Source: Cyclobacterium roseum (lineage in GTDB: Bacteria; Bacteroidota; Bacteroidia; Cytophagales; Cyclobacteriaceae). Taken from it: DNA of 64,000 nucleotides. Every line of letters begins with the position of its first letter. The stretch's first letter is position 1. A program made the position numbers and the translations under genes. Positions 47,599-58,500 of the stretch are shown here, in pieces. The notes beneath the pieces were generated by a model that was not told where the DNA came from, did no database searches, and saw only the letters and a list, made by a program, of their open reading frames with translations. The stretch is taken from positions 62,001 through 126,000 of the forward strand of contig NZ_WNKF01000008.1 in assembly GCF_010119225.1 (NCBI RefSeq), read 5' to 3'.

Positions 47599-47629
47599 TT
47601 TTTATTCTAAATTTCATTGTGTAACTTTG
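47599..47629 (+). promoter_or_regulatory. Probable internal promoter before rpsH
   Basis: TAACTTTG (47622-47629) is a perfect -7 element, with TTTT instead of TTTG 19 bases upstream (47599-47602). It lies in the only sizable gap (83 bases) of the spc region, 38 bases before the rpsH ATG. Confidence 0.6.
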
Positions 47630-47667
47630 CAGGCCCGTTCGGGTTTTGCAGTTAGACTAATACAAAT

Positions 47668-48063
47668 ATGACTGATCCAATAGCTGATTATCTCACCAGG
47701 TTGAGAAATGCCATCAAGGCCTCTCACCGGATAGTAGAAATGCCTGCTTCTAATATGAAAAAAGAACTGACAAAGGTTCTTTTTGATAAGGGTTACATCC
47801 AGAATTATAAATTTGTGGAAGAGGGTCCTCAGGGAACCATCAAGATTGCCTTGAAATACAATCCTCAAACCAAAGAAAATGCGATCGTTAACCTTTCTCG
47901 AATTAGTAAGCCTGGTTTAAGAAAGTATGTAAATAAAGATTCCCTTCCCAGAGTAATTAATGGATTGGGAATTGCCATTTTATCCACCTCCAGAGGAGTA
48001 ATGACTGACAAAGAAGCCCGCGTCGAAGGAGTGGGTGGAGAAGTGCTTTGTTACGTTTATTAA
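47668..48063 (+). CDS. rpsH: 30S ribosomal protein S8
   Basis: This 131-residue protein binds the central domain of 16S rRNA; in E. coli it represses the spc operon. It has [26 protein letters not shown] and the C-terminal [33 protein letters not shown]. The internal promoter just upstream could let it be controlled apart from earlier genes. Confidence 0.98.
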   Translation: MTDPIADYLTRLRNAIKASHRIVEMPASNMKKELTKVLFDKGYIQNYKFVEEGPQGTIKIALKYNPQTKENAIVNLSRISKPGLRKYVNKDSLPRVINGLGIAILSTSRGVMTDKEARVEGVGGEVLCYVY

Positions 48064-48072
48064 TGCATAGAT

Positions 48073-48630
48073 ATGTCTAGAATAGGTAAAAAACCGATAA
48101 ATATACCCGCGGGTGTGACTGTAGACGTTTCTGATCACAATCAGGTAACTGTTAAAGGTCCCAAAGGTACACTGGTTCAGGAAGTTAATCCTGATATTTC
48201 AGTAAAAGTAGCCGACAATCAGGTGGTTCTGGAAAGACCTACCGATTCGAAACGGCACAAATCATTGCACGGACTGTTCCGTTCGCTAGTGAACAATATG
48301 ATCATTGGTGTAAATGAAGGATATAAGAAAGAATTAGAGCTGGTAGGTGTGGGTTATAAGGCCACTAACCAAGGTCAGGTTCTTGAACTTTCCCTGGGCT
48401 ATTCCCATAATATCTTTTTAATGGTCCCACAGGAAGTAGCTATCAAAACAGAAACCCCCAAAGGAAAAAACCCCTTGATCTCACTGGAAAGTATTGATAA
48501 GGAGTTGATTGGTCAGGTTGCTGCAAAAATCAAATCTTTACGTAAAGTAGAGCCATTTAAAGGCAAAGGGGTACGATTTGTAGGCGAGTATGTTAGACGT
48601 AAAGCTGGTAAAACTGCTGCTAAAAAATAA
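48073..48630 (+). CDS. rplF: 50S ribosomal protein L6
   Basis: The 185-residue two-domain protein supports the GTPase-associated region. It has MSRIGKKPINIPAGVTVDV, SLHGLFRSLVNNMIIGVNEGYKKELELVGVGYKA and PFKGKGVRFVGEYVRRKAGKTAAKK at the end. Confidence 0.98.
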   Translation: MSRIGKKPINIPAGVTVDVSDHNQVTVKGPKGTLVQEVNPDISVKVADNQVVLERPTDSKRHKSLHGLFRSLVNNMIIGVNEGYKKELELVGVGYKATNQGQVLELSLGYSHNIFLMVPQEVAIKTETPKGKNPLISLESIDKELIGQVAAKIKSLRKVEPFKGKGVRFVGEYVRRKAGKTAAKK

Positions 48631-48637
48631 TTAAACG

Positions 48638-48988
48638 ATGGCTTTCAAGAAAAAAATCAGAAGACTAAGAATAAAAAAAGGTATTCGAAGGAAAATTTCC
48701 GGTACCGATGCCCGACCCAGACTTTCTGTGTTCAAAAGTAATACAGGGATTTATGCACAATTGATTGACGATTTAAAAGGTCAAACCCTTGCAGCTGCTT
48801 CCTCTAAAGAACTGGGTTCCAGCAAAAATGTAAACGTGTCTGTTTCGAAAGAAGTAGGAAAGAAGCTCGCTGAAAAAGCCGTAGGTAATGGCCATAATGA
48901 AGTTGTTTTCGACAGAAGCGGATACCTTTACCATGGAAATGTAAAAGCTTTGGCCGAAGGAGCCAGAGAAGGAGGCCTTAAATTTTAA
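48638..48988 (+). CDS. rplR: 50S ribosomal protein L18
   Basis: This 116-residue 5S rRNA-binding protein has a basic N-terminus ([32 protein letters not shown]) and the [26 protein letters not shown] end expected for the family. Confidence 0.98.
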   Translation: MAFKKKIRRLRIKKGIRRKISGTDARPRLSVFKSNTGIYAQLIDDLKGQTLAAASSKELGSSKNVNVSVSKEVGKKLAEKAVGNGHNEVVFDRSGYLYHGNVKALAEGAREGGLKF

Positions 48989-48993
48989 TCATT

Positions 48994-49512
48994 ATGTCCC
49001 AAATTAGTAAAAAACCCATTCGGGCTACAGATACAGAACTAAGCGAAAAAGTCGTTGCCATTAACCGGGTCGCGAAAGTAGTTAAAGGAGGTCGTCGATT
49101 TTCTTTCTCAGCAATCGTGGTAGTTGGTGATGGTAAAGGTGTCGTTGGATTTGGTTTAGGAAAGGCAAATGAAGTAACGGATGCCATTACTAAAGGAATC
49201 GAAGATGCCAAGAAAAACCTGATCAAGGTTCCCATGCTTAAGGGGACAATCCCTCACGAGCAGTTAGGGAAATACGGTGGCGGTTTGGTGTTGGTCAAAC
49301 CTGCAGCTCCAGGTACCGGTGTGTTAGCGGGAGGAGCCATGCGTGCCGTTTTGGAAAGCGCAGGGTATACCGATATTCTTGCCAAATCCAAAGGTTCTTC
49401 CAATCCGCACAATGTGGTGAAAGCTACCATTGACGCATTGGTCCACTTGAGAGATGCCATAGCTGTGTCTCAGCAGAGGAGAGTAAAATTATCGAAAGTA
49501 TTTAATGGATAA
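48994..49512 (+). CDS. rpsE: 30S ribosomal protein S5
   Basis: The 172-residue protein contributes to decoding accuracy and the mRNA entry helicase. It has [36 protein letters not shown], and the C-terminal domain [36 protein letters not shown]. Wild-type at the spectinomycin loop (KGGRRF). Confidence 0.98.
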   Translation: MSQISKKPIRATDTELSEKVVAINRVAKVVKGGRRFSFSAIVVVGDGKGVVGFGLGKANEVTDAITKGIEDAKKNLIKVPMLKGTIPHEQLGKYGGGLVLVKPAAPGTGVLAGGAMRAVLESAGYTDILAKSKGSSNPHNVVKATIDALVHLRDAIAVSQQRRVKLSKVFNG

Positions 49513-49516
49513 TCAC

Positions 49517-49696
49517 ATGGCTAAGATCAAAATTACCCAGATCAGAAGTATCATCAAGCGACCTAAAAACCAGAAGGCGACCATTACGGCCCTTGGATTA
49601 GGAAAAATCAACAAGACTGTGGAAAAGGAAAACACCCCACAGCTTCAGGGGATGATAAGTAAAGTAAGCCATTTAGTAAAGGTACAGGACGTTTAA
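49517..49696 (+). CDS. rpmD: 50S ribosomal protein L30
   Basis: This 59-residue protein reads MAKIKITQIRSIIKRPKNQKATITALGLGKINKTV. I chose the ATG at 49517, 12 bases after an in-frame ATG that overlaps rpsE, because it gives the standard start and 4-base spacing. Confidence 0.96.
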   Translation: MAKIKITQIRSIIKRPKNQKATITALGLGKINKTVEKENTPQLQGMISKVSHLVKVQDV

Positions 49697-49749
49697 TCAA
49701 TGGTGGTTACGGCTTTCCATTTGTTAGACCATTCGAAAATAAATTCAAA

Positions 49750-50196
49750 ATGAAATTACATACATTAAAACCAGCTGAGGGTTCCATTAAGTCCCGAAAA
49801 AGGATTGGCCGAGGTCAGGGATCCGGCAGAGGTGGAACGTCTACAAGAGGGCATAAAGGTGCCAAATCCAGGTCTGGCTACAAATCCAAATTGGGTTTTG
49901 AAGGCGGTCAAATGCCCTTGCAACGAAGGGTTCCTAAATTCGGTTTTACGAGTCATAACCGGGTGGAATACCAGGCGATCAACCTGGATACCCTGCAGGA
50001 ACTGGTGACCAATCTAAAGGTGGACAGCATTGATTTTGATTTGCTGCACCAAAATGGGCTGGTTTCTAAAAAAGATCTTGTAAAAGTCCTCGGAAGGGGC
50101 GAACTTACTTCCAAAATTAACGTAAGTGCCCACAGTTTCTCTGCCTCCGCGATTGCTGCGATTGAAAAGGCCGGAGGATCTGTTAATAAGATTTAA
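49750..50196 (+). CDS. rplO: 50S ribosomal protein L15
   Basis: The 148-residue protein starts MKLHTLKPAEGSIKSRKRIGRGQGSGRGGTSTRGHKGAKSRSG, the Gly/Arg-rich N-terminus that threads into 23S rRNA, and has a globular C-terminus ending SASAIAAIEKAGGSVNKI. secY begins 3 bases later. Confidence 0.98.
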   Translation: MKLHTLKPAEGSIKSRKRIGRGQGSGRGGTSTRGHKGAKSRSGYKSKLGFEGGQMPLQRRVPKFGFTSHNRVEYQAINLDTLQELVTNLKVDSIDFDLLHQNGLVSKKDLVKVLGRGELTSKINVSAHSFSASAIAAIEKAGGSVNKI

Positions 50197-50199
50197 TTC

Positions 50200-51516
50200 A
50201 TGAAAAAGTTTATTACAACAGTAAAGAACATCTTTTCGATAGAGGATTTAAGAATCAGAATCCTGAATACCGTAGGCTTGCTTATTGTGTTCAGGATTGG
50301 GTCCTTTGTAGTCCTTCCTGGCGTGGATCCGAGTCTTCTTGGAGAAGCGGCAACGGGTATTTTCGGATTGATTGATACCTTTTTGGGTGGTTCTTTCAGT
50401 AGGGCTTCCATATTTGGCTTGGGTATTATGCCCTATATATCTGCCTCAATTGTACTACAATTGTTGACTGTTGGTGTACCTTATTTTCAGAAATTACAAA
50501 AAGAAGGGGAATCAGGTCGCAAACGGATTAATCAAATCACCCGGGTGTTGACCATTGTGATCACCTTTGCCCAGGGTATTGGCTATATCACAGCCACTAT
50601 TCCTGATGAGGCCATTGTCATCAATAAGACCCTTTTCATGACTTCCGGATTGATTCTGTTGACATCCGGTACCATGTTTTGTATGTGGATCGGTGAGAAA
50701 ATCACCGAAAAAGGTATTGGAAATGGTATTTCTATGTTGATTATGATCGGAATTATTTCCGCCTTACCAGGAGCCATTATTTCTGAAAGTTTATCCAAAG
50801 GTGGTGGCGGTATTCTATTGCTTATCCTGGAAGCCGTGATCTTATTCTTTGTGGTAGTAGGGGTAGTAGCCCTGACGGAAGCTGTTAGGAGAATACCGGT
50901 GCAATATGCCAAGCAGGTAGTAGGCGGAAAAGTATACGGTGGACAACGGCAATATATTCCGATTAAGGTTAACGCCTCCGGAGTAATGCCGATAATATTT
51001 GCACAATCTTTAATGTTTTTGCCAGCATTGATCGCTCAGATTTGGGCGGATAACAGCGATATCGCTGCCTATATTGGAACCACTTTTAGTGATTTTACTT
51101 CCTGGCAGTATAATCTGGTGTTTGCCCTTATGATCATTTTGTTCACCTTTTTCTATACAGCCATTACCGTCAACCCGGAACAGATAGCTGAAGATATGAA
51201 AAGGAACGGGGGATTTGTACCTGGTATCAAACCTGGTGCGCCTACCTCTGAGTTTATTGATAATATCATTTCAAGGATCACCCTTCCCGGATCTATTTTA
51301 TTAGCACTGGTAGCGATCATGCCTGCCTTTGCCATTATTGCCGGTGTAAGTGGTGAGTTTGCTCAATTTTATGGGGGAACTTCCTTGTTGATCATGGTAG
51401 GAGTTATTTTGGATACACTTCGTCAGATTGAGAGTTATTTGCTGATGAGGCATTACGAGGGGATGATGAAAAGTGGAAATATGAAAAATGACCCTTCCAG
51501 TTTCGCTGTAGCTTAA
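50200..51516 (+). CDS. secY: Preprotein translocase subunit SecY
   Basis: This 438-residue protein forms the Sec channel in the inner membrane and should have ten membrane spans. It begins MKKFITTVKNIFSIEDLRIRILNTVGLLIVFRIGSF. Conserved blocks include GIMPYISASIVLQLLT, the plug region near residue 55, GGQRQYIPIKVNASGVMPIIFAQSL and NPEQIAEDMKRNGGFVPGIKPG. Its partner secE lies at 25886. The unit continues to map, infA and the alpha operon. Confidence 0.98.
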   Translation: MKKFITTVKNIFSIEDLRIRILNTVGLLIVFRIGSFVVLPGVDPSLLGEAATGIFGLIDTFLGGSFSRASIFGLGIMPYISASIVLQLLTVGVPYFQKLQKEGESGRKRINQITRVLTIVITFAQGIGYITATIPDEAIVINKTLFMTSGLILLTSGTMFCMWIGEKITEKGIGNGISMLIMIGIISALPGAIISESLSKGGGGILLLILEAVILFFVVVGVVALTEAVRRIPVQYAKQVVGGKVYGGQRQYIPIKVNASGVMPIIFAQSLMFLPALIAQIWADNSDIAAYIGTTFSDFTSWQYNLVFALMIILFTFFYTAITVNPEQIAEDMKRNGGFVPGIKPGAPTSEFIDNIISRITLPGSILLALVAIMPAFAIIAGVSGEFAQFYGGTSLLIMVGVILDTLRQIESYLLMRHYEGMMKSGNMKNDPSSFAVA

Positions 51517-51518
51517 CG

Positions 51519-52292
51519 ATGATACAGTTCAAGTCTGAAGAAGAAATTGAAATAATCAAAGAAAGTGCGCAAATCCTGGGAAAAGCCCACGGAGAAGTTG
51601 CCAGACATGTGAAAGAAGGGGTAAAGACCTCTTTTTTAGATAAAATTGCTGAGGAGTTTATACGGGATCATGATGGAGTTCCTTCCTTTAAAGGATACAA
51701 TGGATTTCCTTCTTCCCTGTGTATATCTGTGAATGAAGTAGTTGTTCATGGATTTCCCAGTCAGTATCAATTGAAAGATGGCGATATAATCTCGATAGAT
51801 TGTGGAGTCTTTCACCAAGGTTTTCATAGCGATTCCGCTTATACTTACCCTGTTGGTGAAGTCTCCCCAAAAATTCAAGCCCTTTTAAAAGCTACTGAAG
51901 AATCGCTCTATCAGGGGATAGAGAACGCTGTTTTTGGTAAGCGTGTAGGTGATATAGGCAATTCCATTCAAAAGTTTATCGAAGCAAAAGGGTATACTGT
52001 AGTAAGAGAGTTGGTAGGTCATGGTTTGGGCCGGCAACTACACGAGGCTCCCGAAGTACCGAACTGGGGAAAAAGGGGCAGCGGGGCCAAGCTGCGAGAA
52101 GGAATGGTGATTGCAATTGAGCCCATGGTAAATCTGGGTACGCGCAATGTGGTTCAAGAAAGGGATGGCTGGACCATCCGCACAGCGGATCGGAAGCCCT
52201 CGGCTCATTTTGAGCATACGGTCGCTATTTTTGAGGATAAAACAGAGATATTGACCACACATAGGTACATAAAAGAGAATTTTAAAAGTTAA
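51519..52292 (+). CDS. map: Methionine aminopeptidase, type I
   Basis: The 257-residue metalloenzyme removes the initiator Met from nascent proteins. The M24 pita-bread fold has metal ligands in [24 protein letters not shown] (two Asp), [12 protein letters not shown] (His), AIEPMV (Glu) and the Glu in [11 protein letters not shown]. It begins 2 bases after secY, a common arrangement. Confidence 0.97.
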   Translation: MIQFKSEEEIEIIKESAQILGKAHGEVARHVKEGVKTSFLDKIAEEFIRDHDGVPSFKGYNGFPSSLCISVNEVVVHGFPSQYQLKDGDIISIDCGVFHQGFHSDSAYTYPVGEVSPKIQALLKATEESLYQGIENAVFGKRVGDIGNSIQKFIEAKGYTVVRELVGHGLGRQLHEAPEVPNWGKRGSGAKLREGMVIAIEPMVNLGTRNVVQERDGWTIRTADRKPSAHFEHTVAIFEDKTEILTTHRYIKENFKS

Positions 52293-52294
52293 CT

Positions 52295-52513
52295 ATGGCT
52301 AAGCAGGCATCAATAGAACAGGACGGCACCATCGTTGAAGCATTGTCTAATGCAATGTTTAAGGTGGAGCTTGAAAATGGACATCAATTAATTGCACATA
52401 TTTCCGGTAAAATGAGGATGAATTATATCAAGATTTTACCGGGGGACAAAGTGAAATTGGAAATGTCGCCTTATGATCTTTCCAAAGGAAGGATTGTTTA
52501 CCGTTATAAGTAA
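52295..52513 (+). CDS. infA: Translation initiation factor IF-1
   Basis: This 72-residue OB-fold protein binds the A site of the 30S subunit. The sequence [67 protein letters not shown] is typical from end to end. It is 2 bases after map. Confidence 0.98.
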   Translation: MAKQASIEQDGTIVEALSNAMFKVELENGHQLIAHISGKMRMNYIKILPGDKVKLEMSPYDLSKGRIVYRYK

Positions 52514-52566
52514 AATAGTGGTATGGTTTCCATTGGGATTAGAATTTAAAGAAAATAATTAGTGAT

Positions 52567-52683
52567 ATGAAAGTTAAAGCATCAATTAAAAAAAGGAGCG
52601 TTGACTGTAAAGTAATCCGGAGAAACGGGAAGCTCTATGTGATCAACAAGAAGAATCCAAAGTTTAAACAAAGACAAGGTTAA
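52567..52683 (+). CDS. rpmJ: 50S ribosomal protein L36
   Basis: The 38-residue protein begins [19 protein letters not shown] and ends NPKFKQRQG. Only one Cys remains, so this is the zinc-independent (C-minus) form. It sits in its usual place between infA and rpsM, 5 bases before rpsM. Confidence 0.95.
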   Translation: MKVKASIKKRSVDCKVIRRNGKLYVINKKNPKFKQRQG

Positions 52684-52688
52684 TTACT

Positions 52689-53066
52689 ATGGCTAGAATT
52701 GCAGGTGTCGATATACCCGACAATAAACGTGGCGAAATAGGCCTTACCTATATATTTGGTATCGGCAGGAGTACAGCAAGGGCCATCCTTATCAAAGCTG
52801 GCATTTCTTTAGATAAGAAAGCAGGGGAGTGGGATGATGACGAATCTACTGCCATCAGGAATATTATTGCTGAGGAGTACAAGACAGAAGGTGTACTTAA
52901 ATCTGAAGTGCAGTTAAGTATTAAGCGGTTAATGGACATTGGTTGTTACAGGGGCTTGCGTCACCGGAAGGGGTTACCCGTCCGTGGACAAAAAACCAAG
53001 AACAACGCCAGGACCAGAAAAGGTAAGAGGAAAACTGTTGCCAACAAGAAGAAAGCGACTAAATAA
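52689..53066 (+). CDS. rpsM: 30S ribosomal protein S13
   Basis: This 125-residue protein of the 30S head bridges to the 50S subunit. It begins [34 protein letters not shown] and ends with [37 protein letters not shown]. Confidence 0.98.
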   Translation: MARIAGVDIPDNKRGEIGLTYIFGIGRSTARAILIKAGISLDKKAGEWDDDESTAIRNIIAEEYKTEGVLKSEVQLSIKRLMDIGCYRGLRHRKGLPVRGQKTKNNARTRKGKRKTVANKKKATK

Positions 53067-53081
53067 ATCCTGACATAGATT

Positions 53082-53480
53082 ATGGCTCAGAAAAGAAACG
53101 AAAAGACCAAAGCTAAAAAGCGGGTTGTTAAAGTAGAAGCAGTGGGTCAGGCCCATATCAAAGCTTCGTTTAATAATATTATCATTTCCATTACCAATAA
53201 TTCAGGACAAGTGATTTCCTGGGCATCTGCTGGTAAAATGGGATTCAGAGGTTCTAAAAAGAATACGCCTTATGCGGCTCAAATGGCTGCTCAAAACTGC
53301 GGACAGGTTGCCTACGATCTCGGTTTGAGAAAGATTGAGGTATTTGTAAAGGGTCCGGGAGCGGGCAGGGAATCTGCCATTAGAACCTTGCAAAACGTGG
53401 GGTTGGATGTGACTACCATTACCGATGTGACTCCATTGCCACACAATGGTTGTCGCCCTCCAAAACGCAGAAGAGTTTAA
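53082..53480 (+). CDS. rpsK: 30S ribosomal protein S11
   Basis: The 132-residue platform protein reads [41 protein letters not shown]. It ends [19 protein letters not shown], with the Asn-Gly site that forms isoaspartate in E. coli S11. The N-terminus is Lys-rich. Confidence 0.98.
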   Translation: MAQKRNEKTKAKKRVVKVEAVGQAHIKASFNNIIISITNNSGQVISWASAGKMGFRGSKKNTPYAAQMAAQNCGQVAYDLGLRKIEVFVKGPGAGRESAIRTLQNVGLDVTTITDVTPLPHNGCRPPKRRRV

Positions 53481-53498
53481 TTTAAAGAAAAAATACGC

Positions 53499-54104
53499 AT
53501 GGCTAGATATAGAGGTCCAAAAGCAAAAATTGCCAGAAAATTTGGCGAGCCCATTGAAGGACAAAGCAAAGTGCTTCAGAAGAAAAACTATCCTCCCGGA
53601 ATGCACGGAAGAGGAAGAAGAAAGAAGCAGTCCGAATTTGCCATTCAGTTGATGGAGAAGCAAAAAGCCAAATACATTTACGGTGTATTGGAAAGGCAAT
53701 TTGCACGTATGTTTAATATTGCCTCCAGAAAAAAAGGGGTAACCGGTGAAAATCTCCTCCAACTTTTGGAAGCCCGATTGGATAATACCGTTTACCGTTT
53801 GGGAATCGCTCCCACCAGAAGAGGTGCTCGTCAATTGGTATCCCACAAGCACATCCTTGTCAATGGTAACCTGGTAAATATTCCATCATTTTTATTGAAA
53901 CCCGGAGACGTAGTGTCTGTTCGGGAGAAATCTAAATCCCTGGAAGCTATTACCGAAAGCCTTAGAGGAAGAGGAACGACCAGGTATAGCTGGTTGGAAT
54001 GGGATAATGGATCCCTCAGCGGGAAATTTGTCAGTATTCCACTAAGGGAAGATATTCCGGAGAACATCAAGGAGCAGCTGATCGTTGAATTGTACTCTAA
54101 GTAA
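53499..54104 (+). CDS. rpsD: 30S ribosomal protein S4
   Basis: The 201-residue 16S-binding assembly protein begins [21 protein letters not shown]. It has the S4 domain [38 protein letters not shown] and no zinc-binding cysteines in the N-terminus. In E. coli S4 represses the alpha operon. Confidence 0.98.
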   Translation: MARYRGPKAKIARKFGEPIEGQSKVLQKKNYPPGMHGRGRRKKQSEFAIQLMEKQKAKYIYGVLERQFARMFNIASRKKGVTGENLLQLLEARLDNTVYRLGIAPTRRGARQLVSHKHILVNGNLVNIPSFLLKPGDVVSVREKSKSLEAITESLRGRGTTRYSWLEWDNGSLSGKFVSIPLREDIPENIKEQLIVELYSK

Positions 54105-54135
54105 TCATTAACATTCCAAAAAAAGAATTAAAGAT

Positions 54136-55125
54136 ATGTCCATATTAGCATTTCAAATGCCAGAGAAAGTGGTAATGGAAAAAGCAGATGATTTTCATGG
54201 TCTGTTTACCTTCAAACCACTTGAAAAAGGATACGGGGTAACCATTGGCAATGCCCTAAGAAGGATTCTTTTGTCTTCGCTGGAAGGGTATGCCATTACT
54301 GCTGTCAAATTACCAGGGGTAGTTCATGAGTTTTCCAGCATAGAGGGAGTGGTAGAAGATGTTACTGACATCATACTTAATCTAAAGCAGGTCAGGTTTA
54401 AAAAGATCCACGATGCCATTGATAATAAAATCACGGTAGAGGTTAAAAATCAGGATGTTTTTACGGCTGGCGATATTGCTAAATTCACCACTTCTTTTGA
54501 GGTGTTGAACCCTGAATTGGTGATTTGTCACCTTGATGATTCCAAGAGTCTGGAGATTGAGCTTAGTGTCGATAAAGGCAGGGGATACTTGCCCGCAGAG
54601 GAGTCCAAGCCCAAAGAGCAAATTTACGGTACCATTTCAGTAGACGCGATTTTCACGCCTATCAAAAATGTAAAATACCGGATTGAAAATACCCGGGTGG
54701 AACAAAAGACTGATTATGAGCAACTCATAATGGAGGTGTCTACGGATGGATCCATTCACCCGGAAAAAGCACTTCAGGAGTCGGCTAAGATTTTGATTCA
54801 GCATTTCATGTTGTTTTCTGATCAAACCATGGTTATTGATGCCCCTGGAAGTGGTGCTATTGAGCCAATTGATGAAGAATACCTGCACATGCGGAAGTTG
54901 CTGAAAACTTCACTGAGTGATTTGGACCTGTCTGTCCGGGCTTTTAATTGCCTGAAAGCAGCAGATGTCAAAACCCTTGGTGACCTGGCCAAGCTGGAAA
55001 TTTCAGATATGATGAAGTTCCGCAATTTCGGTAAAAAATCCCTGGCTGAATTAGAGCAATTGATTCAGGAAAAAGGTCTGACATTTGGCATGGACCTGTC
55101 TAAGTATAAACTTGATGAAGAATAA
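54136..55125 (+). CDS. rpoA: DNA-directed RNA polymerase subunit alpha
   Basis: The 329-residue subunit dimerises to start polymerase assembly and contacts upstream promoter DNA. The N-terminal domain has [29 protein letters not shown]. The C-terminal domain (about 245-320) has [22 protein letters not shown] and [19 protein letters not shown]. It lies between rpsD and rplQ as in most bacteria. Confidence 0.98.
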   Translation: MSILAFQMPEKVVMEKADDFHGLFTFKPLEKGYGVTIGNALRRILLSSLEGYAITAVKLPGVVHEFSSIEGVVEDVTDIILNLKQVRFKKIHDAIDNKITVEVKNQDVFTAGDIAKFTTSFEVLNPELVICHLDDSKSLEIELSVDKGRGYLPAEESKPKEQIYGTISVDAIFTPIKNVKYRIENTRVEQKTDYEQLIMEVSTDGSIHPEKALQESAKILIQHFMLFSDQTMVIDAPGSGAIEPIDEEYLHMRKLLKTSLSDLDLSVRAFNCLKAADVKTLGDLAKLEISDMMKFRNFGKKSLAELEQLIQEKGLTFGMDLSKYKLDEE

Positions 55126-55131
55126 TTAATA

Positions 55132-55785
55132 ATGAGACACGGTAAGAAATTTAACCATCTAGGTAGAACCGCCTCGCATAGGAAGGCCATGCTTTCGAAT
55201 ATGGCGCAGTCTCTCTTGGAACACAAGCGGATCAGTACCACACTTGCCAAAGCCAAGGAGCTGAGGAAATACATAGAACCCCTGATCACCAAAGCCAAAA
55301 TGGATACCACTCACAACCGAAGGGTTGCTTTTGGTTACCTGAAAAATAAAGAAGCGATTAAACTTCTTTTTGGAGAGGTGGTAGAAAAAGTAGGAAATCG
55401 TCCGGGAGGATATACACGAATTATCAAAACCGGCTATCGACTGGGAGATAATGCGGAAATGTGTATCATCGAATTGGTAGACTACAACGAATTGCTGTTG
55501 AAAGACGATAAACCTGCTAAAAAATCCGGTAGAAGGAGAAGTAGAAGGGGTTCTGGAAAGAGCAGTGAATCCGAAGAATCTGCCAGTAATGTGCAGGCAT
55601 CCGATAAAGCGGAAAACGAGGCAACAGAAACGAAGGAAAGCCCCAAGGCAGCAACAGATGAAGAATCTGATTCTTCTGATGCCACTGCTGAGACCTCCGC
55701 AGAAGAGCCGAAGGCTTCCACTGAGCAAGAGGACGCAGCAGAAAAAGAGGATGACAAAAAGGATGGCGATAAAAAGTCTGAGTAA
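55132..55785 (+). CDS. rplQ: 50S ribosomal protein L17 with a long charged C-terminal extension
   Basis: The first ~120 residues are canonical L17 ([37 protein letters not shown], then [25 protein letters not shown]). After that comes a basic stretch ([14 protein letters not shown]) and about 80 residues very rich in Glu, Ser, Asp, Ala and Lys, with no hydrophobic core, probably disordered. At 217 residues it is almost twice the E. coli length (127). I believe extended L17 is common in Bacteroidota, but the role of the tail is unknown. The gene ends the alpha operon; a terminator follows. Confidence 0.97.
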   Translation: MRHGKKFNHLGRTASHRKAMLSNMAQSLLEHKRISTTLAKAKELRKYIEPLITKAKMDTTHNRRVAFGYLKNKEAIKLLFGEVVEKVGNRPGGYTRIIKTGYRLGDNAEMCIIELVDYNELLLKDDKPAKKSGRRRSRRGSGKSSESEESASNVQASDKAENEATETKESPKAATDEESDSSDATAETSAEEPKASTEQEDAAEKEDDKKDGDKKSE

Positions 55786-55813
55786 GGTATGTCGCTTTTG
55801 TAAAGATAAAATC

Positions 55814-55846
55814 AGGGATTGGCCGTTTGGTTCAATCCCTTTTTTT
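55814..55846 (+). terminator. Rho-independent terminator after rplQ
   Basis: AGGGATTG (55814-55821) pairs with CAATCCCT (55833-55840) around an 11-base loop, followed by T6. It ends the ribosomal super-operon. Confidence 0.9.
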
Positions 55847-55888
55847 ATATCCTTTTCTTTGAATGCTTTCTACTACTTAGAAAATTCT

Positions 55889-55896
55889 TAAATTTG
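55889..55896 (+). promoter_or_regulatory. Putative -7 promoter element for carA
   Basis: TAAATTTG matches TAnnTTTG, 16 bases before the carA ATG. TTTC lies at 18 bases upstream and a full TTTG at 27, so the -33 box is weak. The implied leader is very short. Confidence 0.5.
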
Positions 55897-55912
55897 CCTA
55901 TCAAAAATAGCT

Positions 55913-57004
55913 ATGAACAGAAAAAAAGCCACCCTTCTTTTAGCAGATGGAACGGCCTTCACGGGAAGCCTGGTAGGTAGCCATGGCACCAACGGCGGGG
56001 AAATCTGCTTCAATACCGGAATGACCGGGTATCAGGAGATATACACGGATCCTTCCTATACCGGACAAATCATCGTCAACACCACTCCTCATATTGGAAA
56101 TTACGGAGTGGTGGAGGAGGATCAGCAGTCCGAGCGTCCCTTGATTTCCGGGATTGTCGTCAATGATTTTTCCGAAATTTATAGCCGGTTGGATGCTTCG
56201 GAGTCCCTTCAGGAGTACCTGGAAAGGCATGGCATTACCGGGATAGCGGATGTGGATACCCGGAAACTTGTACGGCACATCCGTTCCAAAGGAGCCATGA
56301 ATGCCATTATCAGTTCTGAATTTGACGATCTGGATCAGTTAAAAGCCGAGCTGGACAAAGTACCGGACATGAACGGCCTGGAATTGTCCTCAACCGTTTC
56401 TACTAGCGAACCCTATTATTACGGAGATGAAAACGCCTCCATCAGGGTGGCCTGTGTGGATTATGGTATCAAAAGGAACATTCTACGATGCCTGGCTGAT
56501 CGGGGGGTCTATTGCAAAGTATTTCCAGCAAAGACTACTTTTTCCGACATGGAAACATGGAATCCGGATGCTTATTTTCTTTCCAATGGCCCCGGAGATC
56601 CGGCGGTAATGGAGTATGCCGTCACTACCACCAAGGAAATCTTGAAACAGGACAAGCCCCTATTTGGAATTTGCCTGGGACACCAAATTTTGGCGAGAGC
56701 CTGTGATATTTCCACCTATAAAATGCACCACGGGCATAGAGGGCTTAACCATCCCATCAAAAACCTGCTGACTGGAAAGAGTGAAATCACCTCTCAGAAT
56801 CATGGTTTTGTGGTGACTCGGGAAGATATCGACAAAAACGATCAACTAGAAATTACTCACTTGCACCTAAATGACGGGACGGTAGCCGGCATTAAGTTGA
56901 AACATAAAAGGGCTTTTTCTGTACAGTACCATCCGGAGAGTGCTCCCGGACCGCACGATTCCCGGTATTTATTTGAACAATTTATTTCCCTAATTCAGAA
57001 CTAA
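55913..57004 (+). CDS. carA: Carbamoyl-phosphate synthase small (glutaminase) subunit
   Basis: The 363-residue subunit hydrolyses glutamine and passes ammonia to CarB for carbamoyl phosphate, used in pyrimidines and arginine. The N-terminal domain has GEICFNTGMTGYQEIYTDPSYTGQI. The class I glutaminase nucleophile lies in FGICLGHQIL and the His-Glu pair in VQYHPESAPGPHDS. carB is not in the window. Transcription probably starts at the promoter just upstream and continues into eno, 20 bases downstream. Confidence 0.98.
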   Translation: MNRKKATLLLADGTAFTGSLVGSHGTNGGEICFNTGMTGYQEIYTDPSYTGQIIVNTTPHIGNYGVVEEDQQSERPLISGIVVNDFSEIYSRLDASESLQEYLERHGITGIADVDTRKLVRHIRSKGAMNAIISSEFDDLDQLKAELDKVPDMNGLELSSTVSTSEPYYYGDENASIRVACVDYGIKRNILRCLADRGVYCKVFPAKTTFSDMETWNPDAYFLSNGPGDPAVMEYAVTTTKEILKQDKPLFGICLGHQILARACDISTYKMHHGHRGLNHPIKNLLTGKSEITSQNHGFVVTREDIDKNDQLEITHLHLNDGTVAGIKLKHKRAFSVQYHPESAPGPHDSRYLFEQFISLIQN

Positions 57005-57012
57005 ATCATTAA

Positions 57013-58302
<1,290 letters not shown>

Positions 58303-58342
58303 GGCAAGACCTTTAGTTGGTAATGTCTAAAATACCATTCGT

Positions 58343-58385
58343 AAAAAAAACCCTTTTGAGGCCCTGGCTTTAAAAGGGTTTTTTT
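58343..58385 (+). terminator. Rho-independent terminator after eno
   Basis: A8 and CCCTTTT (58351-58357) pair with AAAAGGG (58372-58378), followed by seven T. The A and T tracts extend the stem and make it bidirectional. Confidence 0.88.
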
Positions 58386-58500
58386 ATTTAACGAAAGCGC
58401 ATTCGTTTTTCTTCAGCATTTTAGCAGGGGAATTACTTCTACTTGGTTTTTTGAAAAAGTTATTGGTTTTTAATTCCCAAATACTTAGGTTTATTACAGT

